Origin: Gammaproteobacteria bacterium | GTDB lineage: Bacteria > Pseudomonadota > Gammaproteobacteria > Pseudomonadales > Pseudomonadaceae | DNA: 9,404 nt | Reading direction: 5' to 3' | Assembly (NCBI GenBank): GCA_012735335.1 | Contig: JAAYHO010000026.1 | Coordinates: 1 to 9,404, forward strand | Shown here: positions 1 through 9,404 of the stretch, piece by piece | Position numbering within the stretch: the stretch's first letter is position 1 | How the letters are laid out: each line of letters opens with the position of its first letter | Program-made: the position numbers and the translations under genes | The notes under the pieces: generated by a model | Database searches by the model: none | Told to the model about the DNA's origin: nothing | The model's input: the letters and a program-made list of their open reading frames with translations, nothing else

Positions 1-897
1 CATATCCTGCGCCCGGGCTATGCCATCGAATACGACTACTTCAACCCGCAGGATCTGAAGTACTCGCTGGAAACCAAGGTGATCGGCGGCCTGTTCTTTG
101 CCGGTCAGATCAACGGCACCACCGGTTACGAAGAGGCCGGTGCCCAGGGACTGCTGGCCGGATTGAACGCCGCGCGCCGGGCCCAGGGTCTGGACAGCTG
201 GTGCCCACGCCGGGATGAGGCCTACATCGGGGTACTGGTGGATGACCTGATCACCATGGGTACCCGCGAGCCCTATCGCATGTTCACCTCCCGCGCCGAG
301 TACCGGCTGGTCCTGCGCGAAGACAATGCCGATCTGCGTCTGACCGAGCAGGGCCGCGAGCTGGGGTTGGTGGATGACCAGCGCTGGGCGGTGTTCAACA
401 GCAAGCGCGAAGCCATTGCCGCCGAGACCCAGCGCCTAGCCAGCACCTGGGTGCAGCCCGGCAGCGAGGTCGGTCTGGCCTTTGCCGAGCGTTTCAATAC
501 CCCGCTGACCCGGGAATACAGTCTGCTTGATCTGCTGCGCCGTCCCGAGGTGGATTACCAGGCACTGACCGAATTGACCGGCAAGGTGGAGATCCCGGCC
601 GATGCGGCGGAACAGGTGGAGATCCAGACCCAGTACGCCGGTTATATCGAACGCCAGCAGGATGAAATTGCCAGATTGCGGCAGCACGAGGAAACCCTGC
701 TGCCGGAGGATCTGGACTATGCCGCGCTCAATGGCCTGTCGAAGGAGATCAGCCAGAAGCTGGCCAGTATCCGCCCGCAGACCCTGGGCCAGGCTTCACG
801 TATTCCCGGGGTTACCCCGGCAGCCATCAGTCTGCTGCTGATCCATCTGAAAAAACGCAATGCGTTGAGCGATGGCAAACTGTCCCAGGAGGCTTGA
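1..897 (+). CDS. mnmG: MnmG (GidA) tRNA uridine-5-carboxymethylaminomethyl modification enzyme, 3' part (5' end outside window)
   Basis: With MnmE, this FAD protein installs the carboxymethylaminomethyl group on wobble uridine 34 of certain tRNAs in the cytoplasm. The reading frame is open from base 1 and ends at TGA 895-897, giving 298 residues. The family is about 630 residues long, so roughly the first half, with most of the Rossmann FAD fold and the catalytic cysteines, lies upstream. The fragment contains the FAD-contacting segment [14 protein letters not shown] (fragment residues 33-46), [16 protein letters not shown] (67-82) and the [10 protein letters not shown] block (93-102). A C-terminal helical tRNA/MnmE-binding region follows, with [12 protein letters not shown] and the closing [17 protein letters not shown] motif. 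The stop lies 5 nt before the rsmG ATG, and the rsmG Shine-Dalgarno is inside the last mnmG codons, so the two are probably co-transcribed and translationally coupled. I see no damage. The identification is secure. Confidence 0.97.
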   Translation, partial: HILRPGYAIEYDYFNPQDLKYSLETKVIGGLFFAGQINGTTGYEEAGAQGLLAGLNAARRAQGLDSWCPRRDEAYIGVLVDDLITMGTREPYRMFTSRAEYRLVLREDNADLRLTEQGRELGLVDDQRWAVFNSKREAIAAETQRLASTWVQPGSEVGLAFAERFNTPLTREYSLLDLLRRPEVDYQALTELTGKVEIPADAAEQVEIQTQYAGYIERQQDEIARLRQHEETLLPEDLDYAALNGLSKEISQKLASIRPQTLGQASRIPGVTPAAISLLLIHLKKRNALSDGKLSQEA

Positions 898-902
898 AAG
901 TC

Positions 903-1532
903 ATGGTTGATCACGCGCGGCAACTGGCCCGTGGCGCAGAACAGATGGGTGTTGCACTGAGCGACAGCCAGTCCGCACAACTGCTGGATTACATGGCCCT
1001 GCTGAACAAGTGGAACAAGGCCTACAACCTGACCGCAGTGCGCAACCCGGATGAAATGGTCAGCCGTCACCTGCTCGACAGCCTGAGCGTACTGCCCTTT
1101 GTCGAGGCCGGCCGCTGGCTGGATGTGGGCAGCGGCGGCGGTATGCCCGGGGTGATTCTGGCGATCATGCTGCCGGACAATGAGTTCACCCTGCTCGACA
1201 GCAACGGCAAGAAAACCCGCTTCCTGACCCAGGTGAAACTGGAGCTGGGGCTGGATAACATGCAGGTGGTCAATAGCCGGGTGGAAGCCTTTTCCCCTGA
1301 TCAGCCATTTGACGGTATAGTGTCCCGGGCATTCAGCTCGCTGGCCGATTTCACCAATCTGACCCGGCATCTGAGTACCGATCAGACCCGCTGGCTGGCG
1401 ATGAAGGGTCTGTATCCGGAAGACGAACTTCAGGCACTGGCCGAGGATTTCACTGTGCAGCGCAGTGTCGAGTTGTCGGTGCCTGGCAGTGACGCCAGCC
1501 GTCATCTGCTGATACTGCAACGGACCGCGTAA
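903..1532 (+). CDS. rsmG: RsmG (GidB) 16S rRNA (guanine527-N7)-methyltransferase
   Basis: This cytoplasmic SAM-dependent enzyme methylates N7 of G527 in the 530 loop of 16S rRNA. In other bacteria its loss gives low-level streptomycin resistance. The 209-residue product has the family's N-terminal helical part with [26 protein letters not shown] (in two parts, residues 36-50 and 51-61). The SAM-binding glycine loop [11 protein letters not shown] is at 73-83, the acidic ribose-contact strand [12 protein letters not shown] at 97-108, and the SRAFSSL motif lies further on. I chose ATG 903 because AGGAGG (887-892) sits 10 nt upstream. A TTG at 894 in the same frame is only 1 nt from that Shine-Dalgarno and overlaps the mnmG stop. 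Length and domain order are normal. It is followed after 22 nt by parA, the usual pseudomonad arrangement. Confidence 0.96.
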   Translation: MVDHARQLARGAEQMGVALSDSQSAQLLDYMALLNKWNKAYNLTAVRNPDEMVSRHLLDSLSVLPFVEAGRWLDVGSGGGMPGVILAIMLPDNEFTLLDSNGKKTRFLTQVKLELGLDNMQVVNSRVEAFSPDQPFDGIVSRAFSSLADFTNLTRHLSTDQTRWLAMKGLYPEDELQALAEDFTVQRSVELSVPGSDASRHLLILQRTA

Positions 1533-1554
1533 GGTAAACCGAGAGGAGATTCCT

Positions 1555-2343
1555 GTGGGCAAGGTATTGGCTATTGCCAACCAGAAGGGCGGCGTCGGCA
1601 AGACGACTACCACGGTGAATCTGGCCGCCTCCCTGGCGGCGACCAAACGCAAGGTGCTGCTGATCGATCTGGACCCCCAGGGTAATGCGACCATGGGCAG
1701 CGGTATCGACAAGTCGCAGCTGGAAAACTCGGTCTACGATGTGCTGACCGGGCGTTGCAGCCTGGACGAGGCGACCCGGCGATCCGAGGGCGGCGGTTAC
1801 GACCTGCTGCCGGCCAACGCCGACCTGACCGCAGCGGAAGTCGAGCTGCTGGAAATGAAAATGAAGGAAAGCCGACTGCGCTATGCGCTGGCGGCGGTAC
1901 GCAACCACTACGACTTCATTCTGATCGACTGCCCGCCGTCGCTGAACATGCTGACCATCAACGGGCTGGTCGCCGCCGATGGGGTGATCATCCCCATGCA
2001 GTGCGAATACTACGCCCTCGAAGGCTTGTCGGCGCTGGTCAACACCATTCAACGCATCAGTTCGGTACTCAACCCGACGTTGCAGATCGAGGGTCTGCTG
2101 CGGACCATGTACGACCCGCGCAACAGCCTGACCCGGGAAGTATCCGAGCAGCTGAAGGAACACTTCGGTGACCGGCTGTACCAGACCGTTATCCCGCGTA
2201 ACGTGCGTCTGGCCGAGGCACCCAGTTACGGCCTGCCGGCGCTGGCCTACGACAAACAATCACGTGGCGCGGTCGCCTATCTGGCGCTGGCCGGAGAACT
2301 GGTCAGGCGGACCCGCAAGGCAGCCAGTCAGGCCGCCGGTTAA
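1555..2343 (+). CDS. parA: ParA/Soj chromosome-partitioning ATPase
   Basis: This is a deviant Walker-type ATPase that dimerises on ATP, coats the nucleoid non-specifically and is released by ParB-parS complexes, which moves sister origins apart. The 262-residue protein opens directly into the deviant Walker A KGGVGKTT (11-18), with signature Lys11 and catalytic-loop Lys16. The A' motif LLIDLDPQGNAT (35-46) has Asp40, and Walker B LIDCPPSL (123-130) has Asp125. RNVRLAEAPSYG near the C-terminus is also typical of chromosomal Soj/ParA. There is no N-terminal helix-turn-helix domain, so it is the short chromosomal type and not the autoregulating plasmid P1 type. The start is GTG 1555, supported by AGGAG at 1544-1548 with 6-nt spacing. 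It lies 22 nt after rsmG and 30 nt before parB. No good promoter was seen upstream, so transcription probably comes from further up. Confidence 0.97.
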   Translation: MGKVLAIANQKGGVGKTTTTVNLAASLAATKRKVLLIDLDPQGNATMGSGIDKSQLENSVYDVLTGRCSLDEATRRSEGGGYDLLPANADLTAAEVELLEMKMKESRLRYALAAVRNHYDFILIDCPPSLNMLTINGLVAADGVIIPMQCEYYALEGLSALVNTIQRISSVLNPTLQIEGLLRTMYDPRNSLTREVSEQLKEHFGDRLYQTVIPRNVRLAEAPSYGLPALAYDKQSRGAVAYLALAGELVRRTRKAASQAAG

Positions 2344-2373
2344 TCCACTTTTTTGCTAAAGGACAGAACAGGC

Positions 2374-3237
2374 ATGGCGGTGAAGAAACGCGGCTTGGGA
2401 CGGGGACTGGATGCACTGCTGGGGCAAGCCAGCGTCAATACCGATGACAGCGACAGCAGTCAGGATCAGCAACTGCGTGATCTGCCGGTTGATCTGATCC
2501 AGCGCGGCAAGTACCAGCCACGCCGGGACATGGACCCCCAGGCGCTGGAAGAACTGGCCAACTCGATCAAGGTTCAGGGCGTGATGCAGCCGATCGTGGT
2601 GCGTCCGATCGGTGGCGATCGCTATGAGATCATCGCCGGTGAGCGCCGCTGGCGGGCAACCCAGCAGGCCGGTCTGGACAGCATTCCGGCGGTGATCCGG
2701 GAAGTACCGGATGAAGCGGCGATTGCCATGGCGCTGATCGAGAACATCCAGCGTGAAGATCTCAATCCGATTGAAGAAGCCATCGCCCTGCAACGACTGC
2801 AACAGGAATTCGAACTGACCCAGCAGCAGGTCGCCGATGCGGTGGGCAAGTCCCGGGTGACCATCACCAACCTGCTGCGGCTGATGTCGCTGGCCGATGA
2901 TGTGAAGCTGCTGCTCGAGCGCGGCGATATCGAGATGGGCCATGCCCGCGCCCTGCTCGGTCTGCCCACCGAGCAACAGACCGACGCCGCCCGTCAGGTG
3001 GTGGCCAAGGGGCTGACCGTGCGTCAGACCGAGGCGCTGGTGCGCCAGTGGCTGAACCCGCGCCCGGAGACCACAAGCACCCGCAGCAACCCGGATATAG
3101 AGCGCCTGCAGCAGGATCTGGCGGAGCGTCTGGGCGCCCAGGTGCAGATCCAGCATGGGGCCAAGGGCAAGGGCAAACTGGTGATCAGTTACAGTTCGCT
3201 GGACGAACTTGATGGCGTGCTCATGCACATTAAGTAA
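2374..3237 (+). CDS. parB: ParB/Spo0J chromosome-partitioning CTPase and parS-binding protein
   Basis: ParB loads at parS sites near the origin, switches to a CTP-dependent sliding clamp, spreads, and stimulates ParA. The 287-residue protein begins with the conserved ParA-activating N-terminus KRGLGRGLDALLG (5-17), followed by an acidic Ser/Asp/Gln-rich linker (20-33). The ParB/Srx-like CTP-binding domain carries the arginine patch GERRWRA (89-95) and the ENIQREDLNP box (123-132). A helix-turn-helix for parS recognition lies around 148-170 (LTQQQVADAVGKSRVTITNL). A C-terminal dimerisation domain ends in the typical GKGKLVISY and DELDG segments. I chose ATG 2374 because AAAGGA (2358-2363) lies 10 nt upstream and the protein then starts exactly at the family's N-terminus. 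An in-frame TTG at 2353 would place the Shine-Dalgarno inside the gene. It is the last gene before the atp promoter region. Confidence 0.97.
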   Translation: MAVKKRGLGRGLDALLGQASVNTDDSDSSQDQQLRDLPVDLIQRGKYQPRRDMDPQALEELANSIKVQGVMQPIVVRPIGGDRYEIIAGERRWRATQQAGLDSIPAVIREVPDEAAIAMALIENIQREDLNPIEEAIALQRLQQEFELTQQQVADAVGKSRVTITNLLRLMSLADDVKLLLERGDIEMGHARALLGLPTEQQTDAARQVVAKGLTVRQTEALVRQWLNPRPETTSTRSNPDIERLQQDLAERLGAQVQIQHGAKGKGKLVISYSSLDELDGVLMHIK

Positions 3238-3252
3238 CAACTGCGACATTGA

Positions 3253-3272
3253 GGCGCACCACGTAAAGCGCC
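3253..3272 (+). terminator. Weak hairpin after parB, possible but poor terminator
   Basis: GGCGC (3253-3257) and GCGCC (3268-3272) can pair across a 10-nt loop, 15 nt after the parB stop. The stem is only 5 bp and no run of T follows (CTGTAG comes next), so it does not meet the usual standard for factor-independent termination. It is listed because it is the only candidate between parB and atpI. Read-through from parAB into the atp operon, or Rho-dependent ending, is equally possible. Confidence 0.2.
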
Positions 3273-3276
3273 GCCT

Positions 3277-3293
3277 GTAGTTGAATAGACTAC
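3277..3293 (+). repeat. 5-bp inverted repeat overlapping the atp -35 box
   Basis: GTAGT (3277-3281) is mirrored by ACTAC (3289-3293) around the 7-nt centre TGAATAG. The left arm ends on the first base of the -35 box, and the centre holds the rest of that box. The placement would suit a repressor operator, but with 5-bp arms chance is a real alternative. I recognise no known binding motif. Confidence 0.3.
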
Positions 3294-3309
3294 GCAATGC
3301 ACCTATACT
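3281..3309 (+). promoter_or_regulatory. Predicted sigma70-type promoter of the atp operon
   Basis: A -35 box TTGAAT (3281-3286, 4 of 6 to TTGACA) and a -10 box TATACT (3304-3309, 5 of 6 to TATAAT) are separated by the ideal 17 nt. The predicted start is near 3316, giving a leader of about 78 nt before the atpI ATG. It is the only good promoter I see in the parB-atpI gap and the natural one for the ATP synthase genes. The start point is inferred and has not been mapped. Confidence 0.65.
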
Positions 3310-3318
3310 CCTCGCGCT

Positions 3319-3336
3319 ATTTTGGCTGGGCAAAAT
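3319..3336 (+). promoter_or_regulatory. Hairpin-forming inverted repeat at the start of the atp leader RNA
   Basis: ATTTTG (3319-3324) and CAAAAT (3331-3336) are perfect inverted repeats around the 6-nt loop GCTGGG. T3318 and G3337 can add a G-U pair. The repeat starts about 3 nt after the predicted transcription start, so the mRNA would begin with this stem-loop. That is a position where hairpins are known to protect 5' ends from RppH/RNase E attack. The stem is AU-rich and only moderately stable. An operator role in DNA form is also possible. Confidence 0.4.
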
Positions 3337-3393
3337 GCATCAGTCTGTTGCACAGAGAGTGTGGTTGAGCTGGTGAGGATACAGAGGGTCGGA

Positions 3394-4664
<1,271 letters not shown>

Positions 4665-4678
4665 GCAGCCAGACCCGT

Positions 4679-4969
<291 letters not shown>

Positions 4970-4989
4970 TTCCTGATCAGTAGCGATGA

Positions 4990-5013
4990 ACGGCAGGACG
5001 CATGTCCTGCCGT
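4990..5013 (+). promoter_or_regulatory. Intercistronic 10-bp hairpin between atpE and atpF
   Basis: ACGGCAGGAC (4990-4999) pairs perfectly with GTCCTGCCGT (5004-5013) around the loop GCAT, starting 21 nt after the atpE stop. No U-tract follows, so full termination is unlikely. A second small stem, TGTCC (5022-5026) with GGACA (5030-5034), lies just downstream and reuses the same GTCC/GGAC core. The likely role is to block 3'-5' exonucleases and protect the atpE message after cleavage, or to attenuate atpF. Either would favour c over b. The role is inferred, but the pairing is seen directly. Confidence 0.6.
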
Positions 5014-5060
5014 GTCGATCTTGTCCCCAGGACACAACGAATAGCACGAGGTAAATCGCT

Positions 5061-5531
5061 GTGAATATCAATCTGACGCTGTTGGGTCAAACGATTTCCT
5101 TCGCTGTTTTTATCTGGTTCACCATGAAGTTCGTATGGCCACCGGTTACCCGGGCCATGCAGGAGCGCCAGAAAAAAATCGCTGAAGGACTGGATGCGGC
5201 TGGCCGCGCCCAGCGTGACCTGGGGCTGGCCCAGGAAAAAGCCACCCAGACCCTGCGTGAGACCAAGGAACAGGCTGCTCAGATCATCGAGCAGGCCAAC
5301 AAGGGTGCCACCCTCATTGTCGAGGAAGCCAAAGAGCAGGCACGTTCCGAGGGCGAACGCCTGATTGCAGCTGCCAAGGCTGAAATCGAACAGGAAATGA
5401 ACCGCGCCAGGGATCAGCTGCGTGCTCAGGTTGCCACACTGGCAATCAAGGGCGCCGAGCAGATTCTGGAGTCCGAGGTGGACTCTGCGGCCCACAGTGA
5501 GCTGGTCAACAAACTGGCCTCACAACTCTAA
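5061..5531 (+). CDS. atpF: AtpF, F1Fo ATP synthase subunit b (peripheral stalk)
   Basis: Subunit b forms the dimeric stator linking membrane subunit a to delta and the F1 head. The 156-residue protein, the same length as in E. coli, begins [14 protein letters not shown]. It has one membrane helix (about 5-26), then VWPPV and Arg36 (E. coli Arg36) in the [13 protein letters not shown] segment. A long charged, Ala-rich, right-handed coiled-coil helix runs to about 125, and the delta-binding tail ends [12 protein letters not shown]. The start is GTG 5061 with GAGG at 5048-5051, 9 nt upstream. That is weaker than the atpE site and fits the need for two b subunits against about ten c. An A7 run (5172-5178) encodes Lys38-Lys39. 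atpH starts 11 nt after the stop. Confidence 0.96.
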   Translation: MNINLTLLGQTISFAVFIWFTMKFVWPPVTRAMQERQKKIAEGLDAAGRAQRDLGLAQEKATQTLRETKEQAAQIIEQANKGATLIVEEAKEQARSEGERLIAAAKAEIEQEMNRARDQLRAQVATLAIKGAEQILESEVDSAAHSELVNKLASQL

Positions 5532-5542
5532 GCGAGGCGAGC

Positions 5543-6079
5543 ATGGCTACTATCACTACGCTGGCTCGGCCTTACGCAAAAGCGGCTTTCGAGTTTGCTA
5601 CCTCTGCTGCTGCGCTGGATGCCTGGTCAGGCATGCTGGCTCTGACAGCCGCCGTAGCGAGCGATCCCGTTTTTGTCGAGAGGATGGGCGACCCGGCATT
5701 GACCCGGGAGCGCAAGGCCGATGATCTGCTCATGGTGTGTGAAGGTCAGATCACCCCCGAGTTTGGAAACTATATCCGTACTCTGGCGGACAACGACCGT
5801 CTGCTCCTGATTCCGGACATTGCCGAGCTCTTCGAGCAGTACAAGGCGGAACACGATCGCAGTATCACAGTTGAGGTGGAGTCCGCCTTCGAACTGTCTG
5901 ACGATCAACAGAAAACGCTGGCAACCGCTTTAACCAAGCGGTTGGAACGCACAGTAACTCCTCATGTGACCATCAATCCGTCCCTTATTGGCGGTGTGTT
6001 GATTCGTGCGGGTGACCTGGTCATCGACGGTTCGGTCCGCGGCAAGCTTGCCAAGCTGGCCGAGGCGTTGAAATCCTGA
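5543..6079 (+). CDS. atpH: AtpH, F1Fo ATP synthase subunit delta
   Basis: Delta sits on top of the alpha3beta3 head and ties it to the b dimer. The 178-residue product (E. coli 177) starts MATITTLARPYAKAAFEFA, the usual N-terminal six-helix domain that binds alpha. It ends with the family signature LIGGVLIRAGDLVIDGSV (148-165) followed by RGKLAKLAEAL. ATG 5543 is preceded by GAGG (5534-5537) with 5-nt spacing, and the atpF stop is 11 nt upstream. The middle of the protein is less conserved, as is normal for delta, and codon use looks less biased than in atpA. There is nothing irregular. The 15-nt gap to atpA carries that gene's Shine-Dalgarno. Confidence 0.95.
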   Translation: MATITTLARPYAKAAFEFATSAAALDAWSGMLALTAAVASDPVFVERMGDPALTRERKADDLLMVCEGQITPEFGNYIRTLADNDRLLLIPDIAELFEQYKAEHDRSITVEVESAFELSDDQQKTLATALTKRLERTVTPHVTINPSLIGGVLIRAGDLVIDGSVRGKLAKLAEALKS

Positions 6080-6094
6080 TTTGAGGGACATGGT

Positions 6095-7639
<1,545 letters not shown>

Positions 7640-7646
7640 GCCGAGC

Positions 7647-7673
7647 GCGGGACAGGGCGCTGCCCTGTCCCGC
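7647..7673 (+). promoter_or_regulatory. Intercistronic 12-bp hairpin between atpA and atpG
   Basis: GCGGGACAGGGC (7647-7658) and GCCCTGTCCCGC (7662-7673) are perfect inverted repeats around the loop GCT, beginning 7 nt after the atpA stop. The stem is very GC-rich but is followed by ATCGTGCGATACGG with no U-tract, and atpG must be read through it. It is most likely an mRNA-stability or processing element protecting the 3' end of atpBEFHA fragments, or a pause/attenuation point that lowers gamma (one per complex) relative to alpha (three). The pairing is certain and the function inferred. The atpG Shine-Dalgarno (7703-7707) is outside the stem. Confidence 0.65.
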
Positions 7674-7713
7674 ATCGTGCGATACGGCCACGGGCTAACC
7701 TGAAAGGTGTGAC

Positions 7714-8574
7714 ATGGCAGGCGCAAAAGAAATACGCGGTAAAATTTCGAGTATCAAGAGTACTCAGAAGATCACCAGCGCCATGGAAAAAGTGGCGGTC
7801 AGCAAGATGCGCAGAGCACAAGCGCGCATGGCGACCAGCCGTCCCTACGCTGAGCGGATTCGTCAGGTGATTGGCCATCTGGCCAATGCCAACCCCGAAT
7901 ATCGCCACCCCTTCATGCAGGAGCGTGAAGTCAAACGGGTTGGTTATATCGTGGTCAGCACGGATCGTGGTCTTTGCGGTGGCTTGAACACCAACCTGTT
8001 CAAGGCACTGGTAACAAACATGAAAGAGTGGCGTGACCGTAACGTCGAAACCGAGCTGTGCGTGATCGGCAGCAAGGGAGCTGCGTTTTTCCGCAGCTAC
8101 GGTGGCAACGTTGTCGCGGCAATCAGTAACCTGGGCGAACAGCCGGCACTGAACGACCTGATCGGTAGCGTCAAGGTAATGCTTGATGGCTACAACGAAG
8201 GCCGCATCGACCGTCTGTACCTGGTCTCCAACGAGTTCGTCAACACCATGGTGCAGAAGCCCAAGGTGGAGCAGCTGATTCCTCTGGTGCCTTCGGACAC
8301 CGCCGAGTTGCAGGAGCGCTGGGACTACGTCTATGAGCCGGATGCCCAGGGTCTGCTGGATGGTCTGTTGACCCGTTATATCGAGTCACAGGTGTACCAG
8401 GCTGTCGTCGAGAACAGTGCCAGCGAACAGGCTGCACGGATGATCGCGATGAAGAATGCGACTGACAATGCGGGCGATATCATCGATAGCCTGCAGCTGA
8501 TCTACAACAAGGCACGTCAGGCCGCGATCACCCAGGAAATTTCGGAAATCGTCGGCGGCGCCGCCGCGGTTTAA
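7714..8574 (+). CDS. atpG: AtpG, F1Fo ATP synthase subunit gamma (central rotor shaft)
   Basis: Gamma is the coiled-coil shaft inside the alpha3beta3 head, driven by the c-ring. The 286-residue protein opens with the conserved N-terminal helix [20 protein letters not shown], then [16 protein letters not shown]. It has the Rossmann-like middle domain ([16 protein letters not shown] about 76-91, [21 protein letters not shown]). The C-terminal helix has [20 protein letters not shown], then ATDNAG and [17 protein letters not shown]. The family starts are matched at ATG 7714 with AAAGG (7703-7707) at 6-nt spacing. The last codons contain a 14-bp GC palindrome (8553-8566) encoding Gly-Gly-Ala-Ala. 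The sequence is very close to Pseudomonas gamma as I remember it. It is 45 nt before atpD. Confidence 0.97.
   Translation: MAGAKEIRGKISSIKSTQKITSAMEKVAVSKMRRAQARMATSRPYAERIRQVIGHLANANPEYRHPFMQEREVKRVGYIVVSTDRGLCGGLNTNLFKALVTNMKEWRDRNVETELCVIGSKGAAFFRSYGGNVVAAISNLGEQPALNDLIGSVKVMLDGYNEGRIDRLYLVSNEFVNTMVQKPKVEQLIPLVPSDTAELQERWDYVYEPDAQGLLDGLLTRYIESQVYQAVVENSASEQAARMIAMKNATDNAGDIIDSLQLIYNKARQAAITQEISEIVGGAAAV

Positions 8575-9404
<830 letters not shown>

Noticed and set aside
1316..1321. TATAGT in rsmG as the -10 box of a parAB promoter
   Set aside because: No acceptable -35 box at 16-18 nt upstream, and the match lies in coding sequence.
717..1712. 331-codon - strand frame over mnmG, rsmG and parA
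   Set aside because: It is again in register with rsmG codons. It covers three conserved genes and has no family features.
2261..2266. CACGTG in parA
   Set aside because: Flanking bases (ACAAT on the left, GCGCG on the right) do not fit the parS palindrome.
2349..2354. T6 run just after the parA stop as a terminator
   Set aside because: No stable stem precedes it and parB follows at once. It is only a T-rich spacer before the parB Shine-Dalgarno.
2356..3333. 325-codon - strand frame over parB
   Set aside because: It is in register with parB and explained by the same rare-codon avoidance. It has no supporting ribosome site or homology that I can recognise.
3322..3393. TTG-started extension of atpI
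   Set aside because: It covers the leader hairpin and has no Shine-Dalgarno. The added 24 residues are unlike the family.
3238..3393. Replication origin or DnaA-box cluster in the only long gap
   Set aside because: No TTATCCACA-like boxes were found here or elsewhere by eye, although the gene order is origin-proximal in pseudomonads.
5172..5178. A7 run in atpF as a programmed frameshift site
   Set aside because: The Lys-Lys pair fits the conserved b-subunit sequence, the zero frame gives the full normal protein, and no stimulating structure was seen.

Overview
This window is a housekeeping segment of a gammaproteobacterial chromosome. Its order is mnmG (gidA) - rsmG (gidB) - parA - parB - atpI - atpB - atpE - atpF - atpH - atpA - atpG - atpD, all on the + strand. 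The order, the moderately GC-rich composition and the protein sequences (from memory, MnmG, RsmG, ParA, AtpF, AtpA and AtpG closely resemble Pseudomonas proteins) point to a Pseudomonas-like organism in the broad sense. I cannot name the species. The segment is the origin-proximal arrangement typical of that group. The window opens inside mnmG and ends inside atpD, so both end genes are partial.

Positions 1-3237 hold the 3' half of mnmG (tRNA wobble-uridine modification), rsmG (16S rRNA G527 methylation) and the chromosome-segregation pair parA-parB. These genes are tightly packed, with gaps of 5, 22 and 30 nt. No convincing parS site, DnaA box or factor-independent terminator was found there.

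Positions 3238-3393 are the only sizeable regulatory gap. It holds a good sigma70-type promoter (TTGAAT, 17-nt spacer, TATACT), an inverted repeat over the -35 box, and a short inverted repeat that would form a hairpin at the very 5' end of the atp transcript.

Positions 3394-9404 are the F1Fo ATP synthase operon in the classical I-B-E-F-H-A-G-(D) order. Every catalytic or proton-path residue that I checked is present: Arg222 of subunit a, Asp56 of subunit c, Lys176 and Arg377 of alpha, and Lys154, Glu180, Arg181 and Asp241 of beta. The operon also carries post-transcriptional punctuation: an A-rich leader with a strong Shine-Dalgarno before atpE, a 10-bp hairpin between atpE and atpF, and a 12-bp hairpin between atpA and atpG. 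Neither hairpin has a U-tract. They look suited to setting unequal subunit output from one mRNA rather than to ending transcription.

I see no mobile element, CRISPR array, RNA gene, broken gene or new defence or metabolic system. The points most worth a second look are the intercistronic hairpins, the atp leader, and membrane subunits a and c, which look more like the E. coli/Vibrio type than the Pseudomonas type of their neighbours. Subunit a also has two unusual residues near the proton channel.
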